Source: Pieris napi (taxonomy: Eukaryota > Arthropoda > Insecta > Lepidoptera > Pieridae). Taken from it: a stretch of DNA of 64,000 bases. The first letter of the stretch is position 1. Each line of letters starts with the position of its first letter. The notes under the pieces were generated by a model that saw only the letters and a program-made list of their open reading frames with translations, did not search any database and was not told the DNA's origin. A program made the position numbers and the translations under genes. Positions 45,819 to 54,899 of the stretch are shown one piece after another. The stretch spans positions 434,001 through 498,000 of the forward strand of contig NC_062248.1 in NCBI RefSeq assembly GCF_905475465.1, given 5' to 3'.

Positions 45819-46043
45819 TCTACTATATAAAAATAAGTCGGGTTTTCCTTCCTGACGCTATAACTCCAGAACGCATGAACCGATTTCCACGGTTTTGCAT
45901 TCGTTGGAAAGGTCTCGGGCTCCGTGAGGTTTATAGCAAAGAAAATTCAGGGAAAATTTCAACAGAAAAGCGGGATCACCAAACGAAATGTTACATAAAA
46001 CGAAGCCATCTGGTGGCGAAACGGAGTTCGCCGAGTTTGCTAG
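45819..46043 (+). mobile_element. Miniature Helitron, 225 bp, nested in the LINE
   Basis: Starts A|TCTACTATATAAAAATAAGTC and ends GGCGAAACGGAGTTCGCCGA then GTTTGCTAG|T. It has a TC start, a CTAG end, and a GGCGAA/TTCGCC hairpin 7 bases before the end. Removing 45819-46043 rejoins host A and T and restores the LINE reading frame exactly (FHSI then MSYGVIL), which fixes both boundaries to the base. Confidence 0.92.
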
Positions 46044-46782
46044 TAATACTATGAAAATAGCTGAAATAAACAAGCTTTGCTGTGTTCTCATCCGTAAGAT
46101 CGCGTATCTTTTTTACTGCGAACGCTGCGGAACTTAGCCTATTCGAAAGACCTTCTATGTGTCGGCCCCACTGGAGTTTACTATCTAAAGTAATTCCCAA
46201 GAACACCGCATTATCAACAAAGTCTATTTCCTCATCTTTAATTATTATTTGAGAATGACTACTTTTTACATTTGTAGTTACAAATTTAACACATTTTGTC
46301 TTCTTTTCGTTTAACTTAAGATTATTTGTATTAAACCAGTGAACTACATTGGAGATGGCACTGTTTACGTTATCAAGTGATGGATTTTGTCGTTTCACTT
46401 TAAATAAAAGCGAAGTGTCATCAGCAAACAGTACTATCTCGTGAAGCTCCTTTACAAGAAATGGTAGGTCATTTATATAGACGAGGAATAAGAAGGGACC
46501 AAGTATGGAGCCTTGCGGTACTCCCATAGTAACAGAGGATCCCTGTGATATAGCTCCATTTACATTTACCTTTTGAATTCTATCGCTCAGGTATGATTCC
46601 ACAAGATTTAGCGCTTTTTCGCCAATGCCATAGTGTTGAAGTTTTTTGATTAGGATTTCGTGATGGACACAGTCAAAAGCCTTTGATAAGTCGCAAAAAA
46701 CTCCAATGGCATCATGAGAATTTTCCCAAGCATTTAAAATCTCGGAAATTAATTGAATGCCAGCATCTGCTGTGGTAGCTCC

Positions 46783-47016
46783 AATCAGTGGTGCTAAAAC
46801 CTATATACAATTTCGGTCTGGGCCTCAATCCAATAGGCAAGAAGGTGATCACTGATCAGCCTCTCATGCGTAACACATGCCGTCGACTTTTTGCTGCCGT
46901 ACAAGCGAATGTTAAATGCGCACATAGACTAAATGCCCATTGGTGCACAGCCGGGTATCGAACCTGTTACCTCAGGAATAAGAGTTGCTCACTGAAGCCA
47001 CTAGGCCAACACTACG
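46783..47016 (-). repeat. tRNA-derived SINE (family A) in unit A
   Basis: The minus strand has GTGTTGGCCTAGTGGCTTCA (A box), GGTTCGATACCCGGC (B box), the GTCGACGGCATGTG body and the GGTTTTAGCACCACTGATT tail. The same SINE is at the same place in unit B (50095-50358), so it was there before the duplication. Confidence 0.85.
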
Positions 47017-47419
47017 TTTTTTTATTTAATATGACCTAAATATACGGACGTATAAACCCAAAATCCGCTAACTGTATCAGTTATTGTTAAGAAATAATAC
47101 AAATTCTAAGTGGGTAGCATTTTCATTGAGAAGTTTTTTCAAACTATTTAACAAAGCGCATTGTTAAACGTTATCAAGCTAATAATGACATTAATCTATA
47201 CGTAATAAAGGTGAGATTTCTCTGAAAATTATTGTTGTGTGTTTCAATATAGTTATATCCATAGATAACATTCACGCGTTGTAATCTGTATTTTTCACCG
47301 GTCGTTGTTTAATTTTTTTGACAGACAGATTTAAATTGAAATTTAAAATAAATTAATTTAAATATTTATTTAAACAATTACGGAAGTGTCAAAATCCTAG
47401 GCGAAATTAAAAAATGTTG

Positions 47420-47503
47420 GGGTGCGTCCACATCTGGCGAATGTGCAGCTCGCGAACCGTTTGCGAGCTGCGCGCGTGCTATTTGAGTGACGTGGACGCA
47501 CCC
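47420..47503. mobile_element. Very short MITE, 84 bp
   Basis: Perfect 12-bp terminal inverted repeats GGGTGCGTCCAC / GTGGACGCACCC, with an inner 9-bp palindrome GCAGCTCGC / GCGAGCTGC. It sits exactly between duplication units A and B. Confidence 0.8.
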
Positions 47504-48301
47504 TTACAACAAAAATTATTATTAGGAGATCGTGATTTTATTAAACCCTGGTCTAGAGCCCGAAGACAGAATAAATGTTAAATTATTATTATACAAAACA
47601 TTTCGGATTATTGACCAGAATAGTTTTATTTATATGAAAACTGACACTACATAGATTATAGTAGGTAAATGTTTTCTTGATCATATTTACATTTTAGAGA
47701 TCGTCTTAATTTAAAAAGTTGAAGTGTTAAAGCCCCTTCATTTTTGTAGGGATCCTATGATCCTATGTTTCTTTCAAACTGTGCAATGGTATGCTGGACA
47801 TACCTCATATCTAGTTTAAATTGAGTATTTCTGAATCTAGAAGTTTAAGACATTTTTTATCTCCACTAAGCGCACTAAAGGTTCTACGTCCCACTGAATA
47901 GAATATCTAGAATGTGCAATCTGCGCACACGATTACAAGAAGTGCATTCTTTCAACGCTCTCTTCTTTTGCAATGTTATATACCTAATTTAAGGGCTCTT
48001 TTGTAACATTTATCTATATTTGTAAATTAATTAATTATAAGCATTATATTTGTGCACCTTATATCGATGCCATACATTGGTTCTAATTTGTATAACTTTT
48101 TTTATTATCCTTTTTTTATTTTATCTTATGTGGCATTTGGCGTTGGTGTCCATGTACATATCCCACATTTCTGAAAATTTGTACCTCATATTGGGTATAG
48201 ACAAAGTGCATACATTTCTAATTCTATGTAAGGAAAACAATAACATATAAGTTGGCATACAAATGTTTAATTAATAATAACAATTTTATCAAAAATATAA
48301 T

Positions 48302-49804
48302 TTATTGAGATACATTTTGGCGTGGTATTAATTCCACATCCACGTTATTCAGCCTAACTTGTACTTGTTGCTTACTGTACCTCATTCCACCATCTTCAAT
48401 TATAGTTTTAACTGTAAAGTTACGCAATAGGTGTATAAGGCCTGCTTTTGTTTGTAAAGTGGCGTATCTCATACCAACACAAATTCTGTTTCCTTTTCCA
48501 AAAGGCATATAAGTTATATCAGCAATTTTATTTCTGTTTTCAGCAGAAAATCTCTCTGGCTTGTAAACTTCTGGCTCCTCGTAATACCTTTCATCATGAT
48601 GAAGTTCAAATATAGGTGTGAAAATCCTAGTACCTTTATCTACTTTAATATTACCCGTAGGAAGTACGGTATCTTTTACACACTGTCTACTTGAAAATCC
48701 AATCGGTGGGTGCATTCGCAACGCTTCGTTTAAAGCCATGTCAAGGAAGGTCATGTTGACTACAGCATCGTACGGCATTTCGTTATTATGTTCAGCAAAT
48801 GAGGCATCAATTTCTTCGTGTAATCTTGCTAGATGTTCTGGATTCCGTCCTAATTCAACTAAAGTAGCGAAAATTGCAGTTGCTGTCGGTTCGACGCCGG
48901 CAACGAAGAAGAAGAATGCTTGAGCCGCTAAAAGTTCATCCGTCGGTGTCATTTGCAAGCCCGTCTCTTTATCGATTAAATTGCCTGAGTTTTGTAGCAT
49001 AACACAAATATCGGCGAAATCGTGTTTTTTAACATTATCTTGTTTTCTTTCTTTTATTACTTGTTTTATTGCACCGATGAAAAATTTCTCGTGTCTTTTA
49101 AAAAGTTTGATGTTTAAAATTCTAAACAGACTAGTACTTACATTTGCCAAGGAAAATTTTATATTGTTTACAACACTTGGCTCTAGGGCATCGCGAGCCA
49201 TGTGAAGGAAAGGTGAATCAAAGATTGATTTTGTGCTTACTCCAAAAACTGCAGCACCAACTGCAGCACTGCAGAATGTAGAAAGTGTATCAAAGGTCTT
49301 TCCATGCCATAGATCGGGATTAGTTTTCAATAATGTGATAAAGTCTAATGCACTTTTATCAATAATGTAGTACATGGATTTCAACTTTTTCGATGTAAAT
49401 AGTGGCGTCATGTTCTGTCGCATCAGCTTCCATCGATTACCATGCATTAATAGAATATTATCAGCTAAAAGATCTCCCTCGTTCGTATCTATTCCTCTAT
49501 GGTTGAAGGAATTAAAGTCGGACGCCAAAACATGTTGTATGTTAACCGGATCCGTAACATACAATGTCGGAGTTAATATTCCTCCAATGCCCACAGCTGG
49601 CTCGTTTTTATAATCCTTGTACAATTCACACAAAATCTCAAAAACAGCTTTGTCTTGTGTTAAGAAATCCCAAAACACACCGGTCACTTTGTTACGCGGA
49701 TAAAATTTAACATTTCGTTTTCGCCAATAAATTTCATTGTATTTCCCATTGAAATAAATTAAAAATAATACTAAAGTTAATCCAAAGAAAATTAGTGTGA
49801 ACAT
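48302..49804 (-). CDS. Cytochrome P450 (CYP3-clan type), array copy 5
   Basis: 500 residues, intronless, start MFTLIFFG. It has a membrane anchor at 1-19, GNRWKLMRQ, helix I FVAGVEPTAT at about 303, ExxR EALR, PERF, haem loop FGKGNRICVG at about 436, and the tail QVRLNNVDVELIPRQ shared with copy 3. This is the intact partner of the pseudogene at 42881-44373 and keeps the TATA box. Like all array members it has Pro in place of the helix-I Thr. I cannot name the CYP family from memory; CYP6-like best-hit labels would be expected. Confidence 0.94.
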   Translation of the reverse strand: MFTLIFFGLTLVLFLIYFNGKYNEIYWRKRNVKFYPRNKVTGVFWDFLTQDKAVFEILCELYKDYKNEPAVGIGGILTPTLYVTDPVNIQHVLASDFNSFNHRGIDTNEGDLLADNILLMHGNRWKLMRQNMTPLFTSKKLKSMYYIIDKSALDFITLLKTNPDLWHGKTFDTLSTFCSAAVGAAVFGVSTKSIFDSPFLHMARDALEPSVVNNIKFSLANVSTSLFRILNIKLFKRHEKFFIGAIKQVIKERKQDNVKKHDFADICVMLQNSGNLIDKETGLQMTPTDELLAAQAFFFFVAGVEPTATAIFATLVELGRNPEHLARLHEEIDASFAEHNNEMPYDAVVNMTFLDMALNEALRMHPPIGFSSRQCVKDTVLPTGNIKVDKGTRIFTPIFELHHDERYYEEPEVYKPERFSAENRNKIADITYMPFGKGNRICVGMRYATLQTKAGLIHLLRNFTVKTIIEDGGMRYSKQQVQVRLNNVDVELIPRQNVSQ

Positions 49805-49850
49805 ATTGATACTTTAATCTGTAATGCAGTATTAGATAAATTGACACAAG

Positions 49851-49858
49851 TATATATA
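49851..49858 (-). promoter_or_regulatory. TATA box of P450 copy 5
   Basis: The minus strand reads CACTATATATACTTG, 47-54 bases before the ATG. A start around TGCATTACAG would give a leader of about 20 bases. The box is altered in the pseudogene copy. Confidence 0.55.
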
Positions 49859-50094
49859 GTGATCGCGTCGTTAGGTCAATTACACGTATCAACAAGTTAT
49901 CGGATTTAATGTGGTTTGTAAATGACTTGCAAGTTTAAAAAAATAACGAGATTATAATTAATATTGTTTTGTTATTCAAATTTTCTATAGACTTTTAAAG
50001 GATAGGAACAATTTTAATAAAGCAAATCCAAGCATCTTTTAGAATTAATTCAATAAACTAATAATTTTCGTGTTTCTATTTAAAAAATAAAATA

Positions 50095-50358
50095 AATCAG
50101 TTGTGCTACAACCTATATACAATTTAGGTCTGGGTCTCAATCTAAAAGGCAAGTAGGTGATCAGCCTCCTGTGCCTGACACATGCCGTCGACTTTTTGGG
50201 TCCAAGACAAGCAAGGTTAACTCACGATGTTTTCCTTCACCGTACGAGCGAATGTTAAATGCGCACATAGACTAAACGTCCATTGGTGCACAGCCAGGGA
50301 TCGAACCTGCAACCTCAGGGATGTGAGTCGCACACTGAAGCCACTAGGCCAACACTGC
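50095..50358 (-). repeat. tRNA-derived SINE (family A) in unit B
   Basis: Full-length copy. The head GCAGTGTTGGCCTAGTGGCT and GGTTCGATCCCTGGC lie at the right end, and the GGTTGTAGCACAACTGATT tail at the left. It is orthologous by position to 46783-47016. Confidence 0.85.
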
Positions 50359-51176
50359 GTTTTTCTATTTAATATGACCTAAATATACGGACGTATAAAC
50401 CCAAAATCCGCTAACTGTATCAAGTTATTGTTAAGAGATAATATAAATTCTAAGTGTGTTGCATTTTCATTGAGAAGTTTTTTCAAACTATTCAACAGAG
50501 TTAGCGCATTGTTAAATGTTATCAAGCTAATAAAGACATTAAAGTAAATGTAATAAAGGTGAGTTTTCTATGCAAAGAATTGTTGTGTCTTTCAATATAT
50601 ATAATTCAAAGCACGTTGGAATCGGTATTTTTCGCCGGTCGTTGTATCATTTTTTTGACATTTGAATCGCTTTATAATCCATTGAGAAACGAGAAATGTA
50701 TTGTTGCTATGTTTACATCTTAGTTATATAATTACTGTCGTAAAGTGTTAATTCATAGGGGTTCAATTCCCGATGTGTCAAAATCCTGGGCGATATATGG
50801 GCACAGGATTTAAGAGAAAATAGGTTCCCAAAAACTCACTCATCTTACTATTATGTCTAACTCTTTATGACTAGTAGTTAATAAGAGTTATTTTGTAACG
50901 TTGGATATTATAAAAAATCTCCATACATTCAGTATTAGTATTTAGTATCAATAGATACCCCTGGCATCCCTTCATCCCATTTGTCCCTCCTTTCCGAAGA
51001 AAGCGTTTTGGCCAAAACTTATTTTGAAATCGATTATCCTTTAGTTTTCATAATCTAATCTTTTAGCTTAATTTTTTTGGATGTTATGTTTGTCTATAAG
51101 TGCTAGTCATATTAAATATTTTATTTTATTTTTCTTTTAACAATGTGTCAGTTTGCTGCGCGTTCGCAAGCTTTTA

Positions 51177-51751
51177 TCTATCTCTAAATATAAAAATGAA
51201 TGCCTATTTCCCTTGTTCACGGTAATCCTGACTTTTGTTACGATGGAAAATTTATTTTTCTATGCATAGCGCTTTTATGGCGTTTGACATAACATTAACA
51301 GAATGCGTGCTGCAAATATTGTCAAAGAGGATGTAAGAAAAAAGACTTTCGTTTAAAACAAATGTTTGGATCGGAGTTATCATATTGATAAAATACATAC
51401 AACTAATTAATTTATGGTTTCTAACAAAAAAATAATTTCTTCTGCACACCACCATTAGATCAGAACTATCACGCCTTATATTAATTGTTAAATTTATTAT
51501 GGAATTTTGGTAAGTTTGTATAGACTAACATACACGTTACTAACATAACACTTTGTATACTTGGTTATAAAAAAGAATACAATATTTGTATTGAAGTTAC
51601 AGATGTCCAGAAAAACAAACAAAGAATGTTGTATATCATAAAGCATTAGAATAATAAACACTTTGTTTCTGAAATATTTTTTTAGTTAATAGTTACAATT
51701 CGAAATCAATATTCATATTTAAGACAGGACAACGTCTGTCGAGTCCGCTAG
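51177..51751 (+). mobile_element. Non-autonomous Helitron, about 575 bp
   Basis: The 3' end is GACAGGACAACGTCTGTCGA then GTCCGCTAG|T, with a short GACAG/CTGTC stem and a CTAG end, which is a common lepidopteran Helitron terminus. The 5' end is A|TCTATCTCTAAATATAAAAA (51177) or four bases later. No Rep/helicase gene is present. Confidence 0.7.
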
Positions 51752-51759
51752 TATATAAA

Positions 51760-53127
51760 TAAAGTTAACTCTTTAGTATGCCATTTTTACATGTATAGGT
51801 CTTCTAGAAAGACACAAATAATTTTTTCAAGTTATTCTCTATTGCAGTTTCAAGTAATTCATTAACTCTACCCACGACTTAATTGTTAATTGTACGTAAT
51901 ATGTACAAATAACAATTATGTATTTTGTTATTATTGCAAATAGAATAACATACTTTTATAAACAATTCTATGGTAAATTATAAGAAGTAGTAACTGCCAA
52001 ACAATCGCTTATAATTAACTTTTTCAATGACAGTTGTAATGAGTCTTCGGAAGGAAGAGGCATAATTAAACAATTGAATGTCTTCCACGCTGTTAAGACC
52101 AAATACAAAAACATGCCTATAGTACTTTTAATTACTAGATATTTTAACGTGATGTACACGTTTTTTTAATGTCAAATGTCGCGATGTAAGAGCAAAACAC
52201 ATTATCCTAGAGTTTTACTCTAAAACTAAATACTAGTATTTTTTAACATTTTGTTAAGTGATACCGCCCCGCCGCGGGGCGATTCTTCGCAAGATATGAC
52301 ATGATATAATCCTATTTGGACGATGATAATGAAATATATTAAAATTACTGTGGGCCCTAAACTCCTAACAATTTCTTAACCGGTATATTGTATTTGATTT
52401 GATAAAATATTATAGTTTATGGTACACTATCCACTATTAATAATTATTATTTCTAATGCCAAAAGTATTAATGGTTACATTATTTTCAATAAAATTCAGA
52501 TAAATTAATAGCGCGTATATGTACGCGGTTTATACTATAGATACAAATCATTCTTTCACCTAGAATTGTGATAAAACAGAACACGAGTTATATTCAACAC
52601 AATTGTCGAGGTAATAGAATTGTATAAACTAGCGCATGGCATGATACCTATAGTAAATATTTTATAAAATATTTTATCTAAGAAATCTATTTATTTACTC
52701 AACATTCGCCTGATTATTGTCACGAGGCGTATAATTACAAAAGTGAAAAAACATTGGTATAATTAATAGAAAACGACACAAATGAAGTATTTTAGTATAG
52801 TATATTCATTATAAAATATATACTATATTTAATATAGATATTTAAGACCTGAAAATCTCTTTTAATAATATGTACATTTATTTTCCTTATTTCTTTGTTG
52901 ATATTTCCAAATATTTTTAGATAACGTGATAAGTGTCACTATCATACGAAATTACTGTATCTATGTACTGTGATATAACTGATCAATGTTTAATTTGAAT
53001 GTTATTTTATAATCATTTATTGACTATAGATATTATGATTAAAATGTTATGTTAATTAATTGCCTGATAATTCAGTATCACTGACTCATTTACAAACGTA
53101 GATACCGCCCTCGTTAATAAACCAAGA
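51760..53127. other. Intergenic, no gene seen
   Basis: AT-rich. One short GC palindrome (CGCCCCGCCGCGGGGCG at about 52264) sits next to a GTTAAGTGAT piece of the 2405-type repeat. No coding or RNA gene is supported. Confidence 0.5.
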
Positions 53128-53434
53128 GCAGTGTTGGTTTAGTGGCTTCAGCGTGCGACTCTCATCCCTTAGGTCGTAGGTTCGATACCCGGCTAAAGGA
53201 AGGAAGATCACCAATGGACTTTCTATCTATGTGCGAATTTAACGTTTGTTCGAACGGTGAAGGAAAACATCGTGATGAAATCGATGTCAAACCCCAAAAG
53301 TCGACGGCGTGTGTCAGGCACAGGAGGCTGACCAGCTACTTGCCTATTAGATTGAAAAATGATCATGAACCAGATTGATAAATCTGAGGCCCAAACCTAA
53401 AGAGGTTGTAGCGCCACAGATTTTTTTATTTTTC
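53128..53434 (+). repeat. tRNA-derived SINE (family A), full length
   Basis: The best copy in the window: GCAGTGTTGGTTTAGTGGCT (A box), GGTTCGATACCCGGC (B box), GGTGAAGGAAAACATCGTGA, AAGTCGACGGCGTGTGTCAG, GGTTGTAGCGCCACAG, then T-rich. The reading frame across it is accidental. Confidence 0.88.
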
Positions 53435-53794
53435 ATTAATAAACCAATATATGTGTACAAACTAAATTTGATGTAATATTATTAGAGTAATTAATTAAAG
53501 CTGTATAAAATATTGTTATGATAATTAAATTTATAATTATTAAAAAAAATAATTTAATTGATTCAAATAATCAAGGAAATGCAAAAATAAGAATTTTGAA
53601 AAAATCACTACAGACCATTAGAGTGAGAAATGATTTTTTTTTCATCATTGTGAAACTGGTAAGTACCTCTTTACCAGCGAGGCGATGTCCTTGCAAACCT
53701 TTACTACAGTCTTGTGAAGACACCATGGAGGTCATTGGCATCTAATGGCAAGGAAGGTGTTCAGTCATCCGTTGCCTCTAGGACGCGGTGACAA

Positions 53795-53829
53795 TATAAA
53801 GTGATTGTATGTCAAGACACCATCAGTGT
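53795..53829 (+). promoter_or_regulatory. Core promoter: TATA box and initiator
   Basis: TATAAA at 53795-53800 and an arthropod initiator TCAGTG with its A at 53825, 30 bases apart as expected. Transcription from 53825 leaves a 40-base leader before the ATG at 53865. Confidence 0.75.
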
Positions 53830-53864
53830 ACACCTGCCTACAGATACAATACCGCGAAAACAAT

Positions 53865-54587
53865 ATGGCTTGCAAGGTAAGTTAAAAATTATTAAATATT
53901 AAAACTGTTTATAAATTTTATTCGTCGAGATTTAAATTGTTTTATAAGGATTTTTTTTAAATATATACCTAGTAGCAATGTTTCTTGTGATCGGTTCGAA
54001 TTTAATAGGCGCACTTTAAGCTATCTGATTTTTTTAATAGTGCTAGAAGTTCTAGAAGGAGTCTCCTTCTTCGTGAAAGCAATAAGTCTTGATAGCGTTT
54101 TTTTTTATAAAATTTTATATTGCAGTTTTTTTAAGTATTTACATTTTTTACTATGGTACATGATATGTTTTAGTTTTGGCTATGGTGTGCTTTCTGCAGA
54201 AATTGGCTCAGGGCAGATACAATGATGTTCTGAACAAGATAATTACAAATTAAACCTAATCCCTGTATCAAACCATTTCGCACTTCTAAGATAATGCATC
54301 CATTTCAGGTCTTCTGTCTTATTATGTTGAGCTCCATCATCGCGGTGGCTTTAGCTGCCCCGGCTGAAGTCTCACTAGAAAAAGACACAGCTTTAGAAAA
54401 AGACTTGACTTCCGAAAAAGATGACTTACAACCTGCCGCGTCCAGTTGGGGTGGTCACTATGGGGGTTGGGGTCATTATGGAGGCTTTGGTGGCTACGGG
54501 TACTACCCCCACTATGGCTACTATGGCTGGCCTAGTTATGGATGGTATGGCCATGGATCGCCTTACGGACATGGCTATTGGTGGTAA
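53865..54587 (+). CDS. Gly/Tyr-rich small secreted protein, probably cuticular (2 exons)
   Basis: Exon 1 is 53865-53876 (MACK), donor AAG|GTAAGT. Exon 2 is 54309-54587 after TTTCAG. The product is 96 residues. Residues 1-21 are a signal peptide ending ALAAP. Then comes a Lys/Glu/Asp segment with three EKD repeats (about 26-43), and then a C-terminal half made almost only of Gly, Tyr, Trp, His and Pro (GGHYGGWGHYGGFGGYGYY), ending YWW. A four-codon first exon that splits the signal peptide is usual for lepidopteran cuticular-protein genes, and the composition fits glycine-rich cuticle or chorion-type proteins. A Gly-rich antimicrobial peptide is the alternative. A polyadenylation signal AATAAA lies at about 54892. 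Confidence 0.82.
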
Positions 54588-54899
54588 TTAAGAGGCTAAT
54601 ACAAAGAGATTATCATAAAATATGGTCGGTATGTCATAGTTTATATAACGATTGTTCTTTGTTTCTGTATCATAATCACTTTTATATCTGGTACATATCT
54701 TCTGAACTGAAGTGGTATTGGTGTTTAATGTCGATGCCTTAAAAGTGGTATCTCTCTTATTATTTTTATAGGTAGGTACGTACCGACCATTCCTTTTGAT
54801 TTGTGAAGTCAGTAGCTTTTACAACATTAAATCAGCAAACATATTTTAAAACTAATTTAGTATTCGAAGTCATGATTTCTTATAATAAAGTTGTAATTA

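Larger units (their letters stand above)
44646..46782 (-). mobile_element. 5'-truncated CR1/Jockey-like LINE inside duplication unit A
   Basis: The minus strand, from 46782, codes for a reverse transcriptase: GVFCDLSKAFDCVHHEIL, then MGVPQGSILGPFLFLVYIND and LFADDTSLLF (the FADD motif), and after an interruption ILWGNAADIKSIFVVQKRAI to a stop at about 45370. A long 3' UTR ends in the tail repeat at 44650-44945. It is 5'-truncated exactly at the edge of a SINE. Unit B lacks it, so it inserted after the duplication. It is dead because of the truncation and a Helitron insertion. Confidence 0.85.
42240..47417 (-). repeat. Segmental duplication, unit A (pseudogene side)
   Basis: Matches unit B (47505-50797) in order: GAGATCGTGATTTTATTAAA and TCTAGAGCCCGAAGACA at its left end, the TATCTCCACT..GCGCACT and TTACAAGAAGTGCATTCTTT blocks, the P450 gene, ACACAAGTA..TA.AGTGA upstream of it, a SINE, CCCAAAATCCGCTAACTGTA, and finally GTGTCAAAATCCT.GGCGA. 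It differs by the 2.1-kb LINE insertion at 44646-46782. Confidence 0.85.
47505..50797 (-). repeat. Segmental duplication, unit B (functional side)
   Basis: The counterpart of unit A without the LINE and Helitron. It contains an intact P450, the shared SINE, and the shared flanks as far as GTGTCAAAATCCTGGGCGA at about 50780. Confidence 0.85.

Noticed and set aside
53142..53378. 78-codon open frame
   Set aside because: It lies wholly within a full-length tRNA-derived SINE; the frame is a by-product.
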